DNA of 64,000 nt, taken from contig JAEVLN010000005.1 of NCBI GenBank assembly GCA_018350325.1, positions 2,800,142-2,864,141 on the forward strand, written 5' to 3'. This document shows positions 1-10,200 of the stretch, one piece after another. This DNA is from Globodera rostochiensis (Eukaryota; Nematoda; Chromadorea; Rhabditida; Heteroderidae). The translations under genes were made by a program, and so were the position numbers. The notes under the pieces were generated by a model. It saw only the letters and a list, made by a program, of their open reading frames with translations. It was not told where the DNA came from and ran no database searches. Each line of letters opens with the position of its first letter. Position 1 is the first letter of the stretch.

Positions 1-126
1 TTGGCATTATGCCAACAATTTTTGGCCAACCAGTCAATGTTTGATCTGGCATTATGCCAACCATTTTTGGTCAACCAGTGTGTTTTGATCTGGCATTATG
101 CCAACCATTTTTGGCCAACCAGTGTG
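1..126. repeat. Short tandem array, about 47-bp unit
   Basis: Three successive copies of a phrase containing TGGCATTATGCCAAC followed by TTTTTGGCCAACCAGT run from the window edge. Spacing between copies is about 45-50 bp. The array probably continues to the left. No coding role is supported. Confidence 0.7.
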
Positions 127-385
127 CCAAAAAGGCGCCCGCCGCCTGCTCGATTTTTGATAACTTTTTTAACAAAATTTGTCAAACAATTTGACAAGTT
201 TTTGTACAAATTTCTCCAAAAATATCGAAAAAGTATCATGTGAAATATCGTCTAGCATATAAAGAGTGATCAGAAACTGATCAATCGATAACAAATTTTT
301 TTGTTCGATTCTTTAGAAATGTTGCGACTCTTGCATATAAAAAAGCATTAAAAAATAAAATAAAAATAATATTATATTTTTGCAG

Positions 386-3300
386 TATTATTTTACGACG
401 AGCAAAGGTGAACAAGAAGCAATTTTGGACGGTTTGGCCACAGTGTCGGGACGCGTTTGGCCTCTGTTGGCGTCGGTCAGTTGGATCTTCCTCGTCTACG
501 TGTCCATGCTTGGCTATGTGTCGCAGTTCATCTACCGCTACATGACACTGAATTGGTCATTCATTCATTCATTTATTGTTTATTTTTAAAATTATTGTCC
601 TTCGGCTACGGATAGAACTTTGGCCACCGATTTTTCTAATTTTAAAAATAATTGTGGAAAAGAAAATATGGAATCACGAGTCATTTTCTGATCAAAATTA
701 TATTAAAATATCTTCCAATGTTGCTTTGAGTTTATAAATATAATTTCTTTAAAAATATGGCATCATTTTAAAAAATTATAGTGGAAAATAGAATATGGAA
801 ATTAGAGTAATTTTCTGATACTTTTTAATTGATTTCGGAAAAATCTCTCAGGCACGATTTAAAAATTCGATTGCCCCCACAAAACAATTTGAGCCGTCTA
901 TCGGCACTCACACTTTCCTGATCAAAAAGCGATTAAAAGTGCCAAAAACATTTATAAAATTAACAACATAGATTTTCAATGAAATATTATATTGTAGTAC
1001 TATTCTAGACAATAAGTCTCATGCCAGAAAATTTCTGAACAATGCTATTCCCGAGAGACCAGGATAAGGATTTGCCGGGATCTAATCTCGATCTTTTCCA
1101 TTTCGCCAGTCACCCGTGCACATGCATGCATGCTGCATGCTGCAAGCTCGCTTGCCCAACAAATGATTATTTTAAAAAAAAACTTTTTATTTAATTAAGG
1201 AACCATAAAATTTCGGCGCGCAAATATTTTTTACTTCTTGGCACAATGCTTTTGCTTCCGTTGGCCTATTGCGTCAATTTGTTTGTGTGCTATTGCCCGC
1301 CCGTCGACCACCCGTTTATGGACGACCAATCGGTGGCCGAACAGCTCGGCCTAAATTTGTCCGACAACATTTCGCTTGCCGGTTACACCGTCAATGTTAG
1401 CGCGGGAGGGGGGGGGGGGGGATGATAATTAGTGCCCGGGGTAAAACTAAATTTGCCGGGAACGGAAACGGGAAAATTCAAATATAACCGGGACGAGAAT
1501 CCCGAACTGGATTTTCGAGGTTTTTCCGTTCGCGTAAAAAAATACGCTCGTCAAATAAAGACGGGAACGGGACCGGGAATCCCGTGCTTTTTCCCCGCGG
1601 GAATGATAACCGTTAAAGGTACATACTTTTTCAATAAATTAAATTTTAGGATCGGAGGGTGTCCTTTGGTTTTTATTACATCATTATCAAAATAAAATTT
1701 GCTGGAAACGGGAAAATTTAAATTTAACCGGGACGAGAGTCTTGCACACGGGATTCTCGTATTATTGGCAAAAAAAAAGTCGGGAACGGGACCGGGAATC
1801 CCGTACGTTTCCCCCGCGGGACTTTTCCCCCGCGGGAATCATCCCGTTCCAGCTGGGCTCTAATGATAATCGTTTAAGGTGCATACTTTTTTAACAAATT
1901 AAATTTTCAGGACCGGAGGGTGTCCTTTGGGTTTTATTACATCATTATCATATGCACAAGTGGCTACATCACAATGTTCACGTTGGCACTGCTTATGCAC
2001 AAATATTTGAAGCAGCGATCAAAAATGGGGTGGCGCTAATAATTACCTAATTAATTACTTCTCCCTTATTTTAAATTAAATTTAATTATAATAATAATAT
2101 TTTTTATTTTTAAAGGGCTTCCTCGGAGTTGACTAAAAAAATGATCGCAATGAACAAACAAATTGCGCGAAATCTCATTGTTCAGGCAAAATTAAAATTC
2201 AATAAAATATAATAAATATATTTTATTAATAATTAAAATATAATTTTTTATAAAAATTCTTCGAAAAGTAAAATAGAATATAAACTCTATAATAGTGCTA
2301 AAAATCCGCAAAACAAGACCAATTTACAAAATGGTATTTTAGGGTAAAAAATGTTGATTATTTTTAAATTTATTTCATTTTTATTAACAAAATTAGCCGA
2401 AACAGTTTTAAAAATTAGGAAATAAACAAAAAGAGATGCTTATTTATGTTTTGGAAATTGGAATTTTGAAAAACCGGGACCAAAATTTCAGTACCAAATT
2501 TGAAAAATTGACCATTTCAGTACTGGTCCCGGTCCCGCTCAACCCTACTCTAAACCCCCAAAAATATTGTTTACCTAGGTACCTATATGCTAAAATTTGG
2601 TTTTTAAATTAAAATTTATGCAATAATTACATAAAATTATGAAATATTCACCTCATTTTTAGGCTTCAATGCCCTTTTTGATTTATTTGTCGATCATTTT
2701 CCTTCTGATCATTATTATGTTCCAAATAAATGTGAGCGGATGGAGTTGGCTCCAATATTACAATTTGACACTGACCATTCCGATGTATTTGCCGTCGGCA
2801 TTGAATCCAATTGTCTCAATTTGCGTCATCAAATTTTATCGCCACGGCTTTGTGGCCGGTATTCAACGGGCCGGTAAGTAAACAAATATAATTATAATTA
2901 ATAATTATAATTTATTTAAATTGTTTTGTATTTATTTTATGGTCTACCGAAAGAATCCAGACCCCGAGGCAATAATGTGCTTCAATTCGCAATCAAATCA
3001 CAACATTCTTTTAAAGCCATTCAGAAGCTTTTGTATAGTTGAAGCTATTGTTAAGCCAAAGCTTTGTGATTGGACAATTCTCAAAAAAGTTGTGGCCAGA
3101 AATCCCACCCCTCCCCCAAAAAAAATCGGGATTTTTAAACTTTTTTAAGTTTCCGGGGCCAAGATTTTTTTGAGACTTGTCCAATCGTAAAGGCTTACGC
3201 CTTCCTAAAAGCTCAACCTCTTTGAGCGTTTTTGAATGGATTTTAAAATACTATTTAAATCGCTTTAAGTTTGAAGCAAGTTATTATTGCCCCGATCTGG

Positions 3301-3521
3301 ATTCGTCCGGGCCGGTGTCTGAATTTGTTCCTACAGCTTATTTTATAGTTAAATGGCTTAAACAATTGTGCTGCGGAGCTTTTCAACAGCAACAACAAAA
3401 CCAATTTATGACGGCAAATGCGCAACAATCGCAAGAAAAATGGGCAATCAGTGTCGTGAAAGTGCTGCCAAAAATTAGAAACGAAAGCCGACCGGAGACG
3501 AAAAGCATTTCGTTGAAGTAG
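386..3521 (+). CDS. str-type serpentine chemoreceptor GPCR (5' end outside window)
   Basis: Six exons join in phase: 386-555, 1200-1395, 1911-2029, 2116-2185, 2663-2873 and 3349-3521 (313 codons including stop). The first seen exon ends TM3 with the FIYRY motif typical of the nematode str/srh/srj receptors. The next gives TM4 (YFLLLGTMLLLPLAY) and an extracellular loop with an NLSDN glycosylation site. Exon 1911-2029 gives TM5. Exon 2116-2185 gives the third inner loop (KKMIAMNKQIARNLIVQ). Exon 2663-2873 gives TM6-TM7 beginning ASMPF and containing LNPIVS. The tail starts KWLKQLCCG, a plausible helix 8 with palmitoylation cysteines. The 2185/2186 intron starts with GC. TM1-TM2 lie before the window. 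Such receptors usually sit in sensory-neuron membranes; the ligand is unknown. Family assignment rests on TM3 and TM6-7 motifs. Confidence 0.82.
1430..1950 (+). repeat. Direct duplication including a truncated receptor exon copy
   Basis: Two adjacent copies (about 1432-1692 and 1693-1950) share a GC-rich GGGAACGGGACCGGGAATCC phrase followed by TTAAGGTACATACTTTTT and the first bases of the TM5 exon. The second copy leads into the full exon at 1911. The first copy (exon start near 1650) breaks off after about 40 bp. The GGGAACGGGAATCCCG-type repeat also occurs in a P450 intron near 40,960-41,310, so it is an interspersed family. Confidence 0.65.
2462..2555. mobile_element. Half copy of the TAGGGTTGGACGGGACCGG MITE family
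   Basis: The stretch ends in GGTCCCGGTCCCGCTCAACC, matching the right end of the hAT-type MITEs at 38,636 and 34,341. Its left end is missing or degraded and no target duplication is visible. It lies in a receptor intron. Confidence 0.5.
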
Positions 3522-3696
3522 AATATATTAATTTTGATATTCTGAACGATCAAATCATTTTTTGTGTGAATAAATTGAACAAAAAATCGACAATATCAAT
3601 TTAAATGTAAAAAGGTTTTTTGAAATAAATGTAAAAAGGTCTTTCGAAGCTTTGGTGTTTCACTGAAAATCCGACATCTCTTACAAATTAGGGCAG

Positions 3697-3950
3697 GTGT
3701 TAAGCTTATCGAAACGTTCAATTATCTTATTTATTCTTCAAAATTTTTTGAATTACATATATTTTATTCATCGATTTTGCCATCTTTTAGGTCAACATTT
3801 TGCTGGGAGCAAAAAAAACATTCAAATTTATAAGATAAAATATGGGAAAATTGCCCCCCCCCACTCACTGGACGCCCATTCTCTCATTTTGTCCCTCAAA
3901 TTATGGAACCCGTGGTGCGCAATTGTCCATGCACCGTTCAAACTTTAGGA
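3697..3950 (+). promoter_or_regulatory. Orphan copy of the SPRY-gene upstream block
   Basis: This block repeats the noncoding sequence that precedes the SPRY genes at 6,735-7,040, 14,870-15,045 and (reverse) 33,745-34,060. It shares TTAAGCTTATCGAAACGTTC-like sequence, CCATCTTTTAGGTCAACATT, GGGAAAATTGCCCCC and CTCACTGGACG. No SPRY start codon follows here. The copy is cut off near 3,950, where the left arm of the inverted duplication begins. A promoter role is inferred only from conservation and position. Confidence 0.5.
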
Positions 3951-3957
3951 ATGGGTT

Positions 3958-4844
3958 TCATAGAAATTGTTGGAGAAAATAATCAAAAATAATTATGATT
4001 TTTTTTATTAACCGGTACAAAAACAAAATTTTTCGTTTTTCAAAACGAAAACCCACTCGTTTAGGACGAAAAACAACCACCAAAAACCCACGAAAATACA
4101 AAAACGAAACAAAATTTTGTGCAGCCCGCTGACCGCGGTGCCGCCGATAGACGCCGCCTTGCAAAATAATAAATAGAAAATTAAAAAGCAATTAAGTAGC
4201 AATTAGGTCTTAATGAAATCACTAATTGATTCAAAGAAAGGGTCTTCTTCTTCATGAACAAAAAGGCTAAATCATTGCATACAAAAAAATGGGGGGAGTG
4301 TCAAATTGCCGTCAGCTTCTTTAACATATGCCAACGGGCGCCAGTGCCTCTGGGCATTGTGCCTCAATTCGTTTCGTAAAGTGAACTTAGGCTTTTGGTT
4401 TTGACTCGCGCGGATTGTTCACTAAATTTATGCAAAATTTGTAGGAAATTTGAATTTGACCAAAACTCTGTAAGCACTTATTAATAGAGACCGGCTGGCT
4501 ATATATGGACTAAAAATGGCAAAATATGGGACACCAAAAACATCCAAAAACTACCAAATTTGATTAAAAATGGACACTAAATTTGGCAATCTTCATCAGT
4601 TACAATTGAAAATGTATTATTTTTCACATTTTTGGATAATTTAAAAAATATCAAATACAAAAAACGAAACTTTAATGCTGCATTTTTGGGTAATAAAACA
4701 TTTTTGATTTTAAGAGTTGTACATTTTTGTTTTCATTGCATTTTTCTTAAGCCCTAAAAACTCATTTCTAATTATACAAACAGAGCACAGGTGGGTAGGT
4801 AATTAACCAGTATTAAATTAAAGTTTAAAACTTTTTGATTTTAA
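3958..4844. other. Outer end of left inverted-duplication arm, no gene seen
   Basis: About 4,030-4,800 matches 36,450-37,215 in reverse orientation, for example GGGGGGAGTGTCAAATTGCC at left and its complement near 36,940. No open frame with coding character is conserved between the two copies. It forms the 3' flank of the HTH gene. Confidence 0.6.
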
Positions 4845-6238
4845 TTACTTTTCTGTCGGTTTGCCAATGCCAGAATTTGGTGTATTTTGCGTTGTTTTCA
4901 GCGCAGCCTCCCGCCATCGGTACCTTGCATTCTTGGAAAGGCCCAATTGCTTCAGAATTTCTTTATCGGACTTTAATGTTGAGCCTTTTATTTGGTGATA
5001 TTTCTCGAATAATTCTGCTCGAGTTTGTCCTTTGAATTGTTTCCACTCCGCTAAAAGTACATAATGCCATAAAATATACCTAATGCCAAAAGTTGGGTTC
5101 CCGACGACATTTTGAACTCCATACCCCCCGTCGCGGTCCCCGCACGCCGTCCCCGATCTGATTATGACGGTTCCCGACACGACCAGCAGACAAAATTGGG
5201 TGTAGTCCCGACCCGCTGCTCCCCGCATGCTGTCCCCGTCCCCGATATTGCCGGCCCCGTCGACTTGTCCCCGACCCGAATGTTCTATACCCCCCGATGG
5301 CACTTTGGGGGCACATCCCCGCAACCCGAATGCCGCGGGGCCAGGAATATCGGGGACAACTACCGTTCGAGTCAAACAACCGGTAGGCTTTTTGTTCTCC
5401 ACTAAAAGACAAAAAAAACTTACTCGTCAATTCAAATTTGTGTATCCAGCTTCGAATCGTTTTAATGTTTACGTTTAATTCGCTCGCAATTTTTTCATCG
5501 ATATCGCTCAAAAAACATTTTTGATTTTCTGTCACATATTTTTTCTTAAGTTCAACAAATTTTGAAGCCAATTGGTACTTTTTTTGGTCCGATTCACTTT
5601 GAATTTTCACTAAAAAAAGAGAATAAAAAGTACTTTTTAATAATATTCTAAAAATGCTTTTATTCTTAAATATTTGTCAATATTCTAAAAAGTAATTGGA
5701 ATTGAAAAACAATAATTTTTGTATCAATTTGTTTCTTTTGATTGCCCTACGATTTTGGCACAAAAATTTGCGACAAATTTTTGGCCACAAAATTTTGTTC
5801 GTTAACTTCCTCTTTTTTACAACATTTTTTTTGCGCATTTTGTGCGTGTTGATTTGAACTTTGGCCAGCCTCAGACAGATCGCCAAACGCATTGTTGTCA
5901 AAACAGCCAAATTCGTCGAAAATTTGATCAAACGGATGCCGTACAGTCGTCACATCATCAACCAAATAATTGTCCTCATTGGCATTTTGCATAAATTTAT
6001 GCCAAAAAAATTGGCATTTTTCCATTTCCGATTGACTCAACGAATGGTCGTCGTCGTCGTCGTCGTCAACCGCCGATGTTGGCACTTTTGCTTGTGAGGC
6101 TTCGGCGGTGGCGGCTTCCATTCGAAGCGCGGGTCCGCGAAGCGCGGAATGTTTGGCATTTTGCCGTCCATTTTCATACATTTCCATTGAATTTGTATTG
6201 AACGTGAGCGAATAAAAAAGCAACAAAATTTGCATCAT
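4845..6238 (-). CDS. Secreted helix-turn-helix protein, left-arm copy
   Basis: Exons on the minus strand are 6238-about 5751, 5609-5424 and 5050-4845. The first starts MMQILLLFYSLTFNT, a likely signal peptide. It continues with an acidic stretch containing seven Asp, then HPFDQIFDEFGCFDNNAFGD and a Gln/Asn-rich tail. The second exon encodes an HTH-like module with DIDEKIASELNVNIKTIRSW. The third encodes a second module with DKEILKQLGL...YRWREA and a stop. The intron between modules (5423-5051) carries a C-rich insert shared with the right-arm copy. The exon 1/exon 2 junction is unclear. A GT donor at 5750 gives the wrong phase, while a GC donor three bases later would give the right phase but leaves an in-frame TAG. 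The gene is head-to-head with SPRY gene A, 989 bases away. Function is unknown; DNA binding is inferred from the HTH shape only. Confidence 0.6.
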
Positions 6239-7226
6239 TTTTACACTAACAAATAAATTTGAATTCAAAAAAATGAATACATAAAATAGAAAAATTGATT
6301 GTAGATTTCTATTATAAGAATGCGCATGCGCAAATAATAATGTGATTAAATCCAAAAATCAATTCTTTGTAAACTCCAAAATAAATGTAACTGAATAAAT
6401 TGGGGAATTTTTGCTTTACGATTGTTTTAAATATATTAAATTGACATTTACGAGAAACTGTGAATTTCCCGCTCATTTTCTGTCCCAACCAACCAAAATG
6501 GTGCGGGACAACAGCCGCTGATGCCGGCAAATGCGCAACAATTGCAAGAAAATGCCGCTGTTGCACTGAAAATGCCATCTTTAGGACTAAAAATGCCATC
6601 TTTAGTGCTAAAGACCAGCTTTAGGGGTCCAAATGTGCCATCTTCAGAGGGAACATAATCCGACCGGCACCCGGACACGAACTTCTGGCCCTTCCGGCGT
6701 ACCGGTTCCGGCAAATTCACAATTGGGGCCGATGTTGAGCTTATCGAAATGTTCAATAATATTTGTTTATTCGGGCTTTTTCATAGTTTTCTGACCATAA
6801 ATTTTTAAACTTTGATTTACTGCTTAGTTTTGTTTTACAATGACTAAAAATTTTATAAAATATATGTGGCGGATTTACGAAACGACCTAGCATCGATTTG
6901 TCCATCGATTTTGCCATCTTTTGGGTCAACATTTTGCTGGGAGCAAATAAAACATTCAAATTTATGAGATAAAATATATGGGAAAATTGCCCCACTCACT
7001 GGACGCCGTCCGTCCGTCCTTTCTTTCATTTTGTCCCTTAAATTATGGAAAAAGTTTTGGGTATAAAACATTTGTCTTAATTAAATCAAAATTCATTTTT
7101 TTTTCTTTAAAAATAAATGCCATCAATTTTCAGAATATTTTTGTGGGCCCTTTTCGTTAATTTGTGTTTTTTGAACAATTCGCTTTTTAAGTGCCGGAAT
7201 CGCCGAATTGTCAGCGTTTGTAACCG
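6239..7226. promoter_or_regulatory. Shared upstream region between HTH and SPRY genes
   Basis: This noncoding spacer between two divergent start codons is conserved in the right arm (33,611-34,739, reverse). It includes the block CCATCTTTTGGGTCAACATT ... CATTCAAATTTATGAGATAA ... CACTCACTGGACG at 6,905-7,010. It also holds a stretch with repeated AAAGATGGCA-type phrases near 6,570-6,645. A bidirectional promoter is an inference. Confidence 0.5.
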
Positions 7227-10200
7227 ATGAATTCGCCGTCCGTAAACGGCAGCTTCGAAATTGTGACAGAAAATTGTAAAAATAAAATTATTTAAAATTA
7301 ATTATTTTAATTTATTTTTACATTAGGCGAAATGGACACTTTGGCGGCTGAGCAAGGCAAAGGCCATGCCATTGAAGAAGAAAAAGGGGTCGACGGCGGC
7401 GGTGAGGCTCAAACAAAGTCCGACGAATTGGAGCAGGTCGGCTTTTTGAAACTCGGAATAAACGCCGAATACCTTTCACGCTCTGAAGAATGCCGCGGCA
7501 CTCCAACAAGCGGACACCGTTGCGTTTGATGCTCACAAAGCTTTTCAGCAAACTCTGTTGAAGTTGGAGGAGTATCAGAACGAGCAGCGACAGAACCAAA
7601 CGGAGCTTTGGGTCCAAATTGGAGAGTTGAAGAAATTGGTTGGCCCCGGCGTCGGTACATTTTGTTTTTAAAAAGGACATCCAAAACGACCCAAATTAAA
7701 GTTGAGAAAAAATCGAGCCAAAAATGTCCGCCCTCGGCATCAACGGCACCGGCACGGAATGGAATTACCGCCGGCGGCGGATGGCCCACACCGGCAAATT
7801 ATTTGGCCGGAGGAGTTGGAGGGCCCGGAAGAACGGCGCAATTCGCTTCAACTCCGTTAGTTTGTGCCAAAATGGACTAAAATCTCTGGGGAATGCCCTC
7901 CTTTGTTCAGACATGCCCTTTCCTCCATTTTCAGATGTCCTCAGTGGAATTTGGGCGCCGGCACGAATTTTGGCAACCGCACAAATTCGGTCAACGGCAC
8001 GAATTTTAGCAACGGCACAAATTCGGTCAACGGCACGAATTTTGGCAACGGCACAAATTCGGTCAACGGCACGAATTTTAGCAACGGCACAAATTTTGGC
8101 AACGGCACAAGTTTGGGCAACGGCACGAATTTTGGCAACGGCACAAATTCGGTCAACGGCACGAATTTTGGCAACGGCACAAATTTTGGCAACGGCACAA
8201 ATTTTGGCAACGGCACAAGTTTGGGCAACGGAATGCCAACGGCACCGGCACGGAATGGAATTACCGCCGGCGGTGGATGGGCGGCCACACCGGCAAATTA
8301 TTTGGCCGGAGGAGTCGGAGGGCCCGGAAGAACGGCACAATTCGCTTCAACTCCGTTAGTTTGTGCCAAAATGGACTAAATTCGGGGGAATGTCCTTTTT
8401 GTTGAGACATATGCCCTTCCACCATTTTCAGATGTCCTCCGTGGAATTTGCCTCCGTGGAATTTGGGCACCGGCATGAAATTCGTCAACGGCACAAATTC
8501 GGTCAACGGCACCAATTTGAGCAACGGCACAAATTTGGGCATTGGAACACCAACGGTAGCAGCGGCGGACCTGCGCTTTCGCTTTTGTCCTCCTGCCCAT
8601 TCAATCGGTCTCCAAGTTTTGTTTGCCTAATGCCCTCATTAAGCCCTTCCGGGGGGCGCTTTTCCTTTGATCTCTTCCCAATTTTTTGCCTTCGGGCAAA
8701 TGAACTTTTTTAAACGCATTGGTTCCATTCGCTCATCCGCTTTTAACATTTACAGTACCCGCAGTTCAAACGACGGCCCATCGTACGGTCATCATCAATC
8801 AGGTGAATTCAACATTATGATCAATTCAATTTTGTGTTGTTTTGGTTACGGTCTCAATTTTAATTTTAGTTTTTTTTCTTTTAAATGTACAGCAATTTAG
8901 CCAAACTATCAAAAATAGTTTTATTTTTAATAAAAGTTTGTTCAAAAGGCTGCGCAAGCGAATGCCGTCGCCTGGGGGGAGGAACATTGGAAGCTGGTGG
9001 CAGAGCTCGAAGCTTTGCGTGCACAAATGGCCGAAGTGAAACAGCGCGAGGCGCAAACGCTTTTGAGAATGGTCAAGTTGGGCGTGGCGTTTAACAGCAG
9101 CGAGTTTCTTGGTAAGGCAATTTGTTTTCCAATTTTTGTATATATATAATTTAAATTTAAATGAATTTTCAGTGCTAACCACCCAAAATCGATGGAATTC
9201 ATGTGACAAAAAGTTGACGCTGGTTGAGCCCGAACAATTGATTGTTAAATGCAATGGCAATTGTCGTAACGGTTCAATTTTTTGCGATTCCACGCGTTTT
9301 CAAATAGGTTTTAAGTAAAGACCGGACTTGAGCTTCGAGCGAGATCTCGAGTCGAGATTCTCGAAAAAATCTTGTGAAGCTCATTGTAAGTCGAGCGAGA
9401 TCTCGAGGTCGAGATTTTTCGTGATCCTCGAGACGATATGTCGTCTCGACCGGTCTCTATTTTTAAGTTTTTTGCCTTAGAACCGGTTCCGTAACCGCGG
9501 GGGGGGGGGCGGGGAGTAACTCAGGTTTGGAGATTCTCTCTGAAAGTTGCGGTATTTAATGTAAATATTCTTTTCAGATGGTGGCTCTGCCTTTGCTGAG
9601 AGGCCAATTCCAAACAGACTGCATGGAATCTTTTACTACGAACTGAAAATCGTAAAGGCGCTGGAAGGGTAATTAATAAATATCAAACAATGGTTGTGGG
9701 TAATTAATAAATATCAAAAAATGGTTGTGGGTAATTAATAAATATCAAACAATGGTTGTGGGTAATTAATAAATATCATAAAAATGGTTGTGGGTAATTA
9801 ATAAATATCAAACAATGGTTGTGGGTAATTAATAAATATCAAAAAATGGTTGTGGGTAATTAATAAATATCAAACAATGGTTGTGGGTAATTAATAAATA
9901 TCAAAAAATGGTTGTGGGTAATTAATAAATATCAAACAATGGTTGTGGGTAATTAATAAATATCAAAAAATGGTTGTGGGTAATTAATAAATATCAAAAA
10001 ATGGTTGTGGGTAATTAATAAATATCAAACAATGGTTGTGGGTAATTAATAAATATCAAAAAATGGTTGTGGGTAATTAATAAATATCAAACAATGGTTG
10101 TGGGTAATTAATAAATATCAAAAAATGGTTGTGGGTAATTAATAAATATCATAAAAATGGTTGTGGGTAATTAATAAATATCATAAAAATGGTTGTGGGT

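Noticed and set aside
5112..5478. Plus-strand open frames opposite the HTH gene
   Set aside because: They fall in the C-rich intron insert and on the opposite strand to conserved HTH exons. The right arm does not conserve them.
7724..8379. Plus- and minus-strand frames of 170-211 codons in the 18-bp array
   Set aside because: An 18-bp unit keeps up to six frames open by itself. Only the NGTN frame has any further support (synonymous differences, acceptors), and it is reported as a possible alternative exon rather than a gene.
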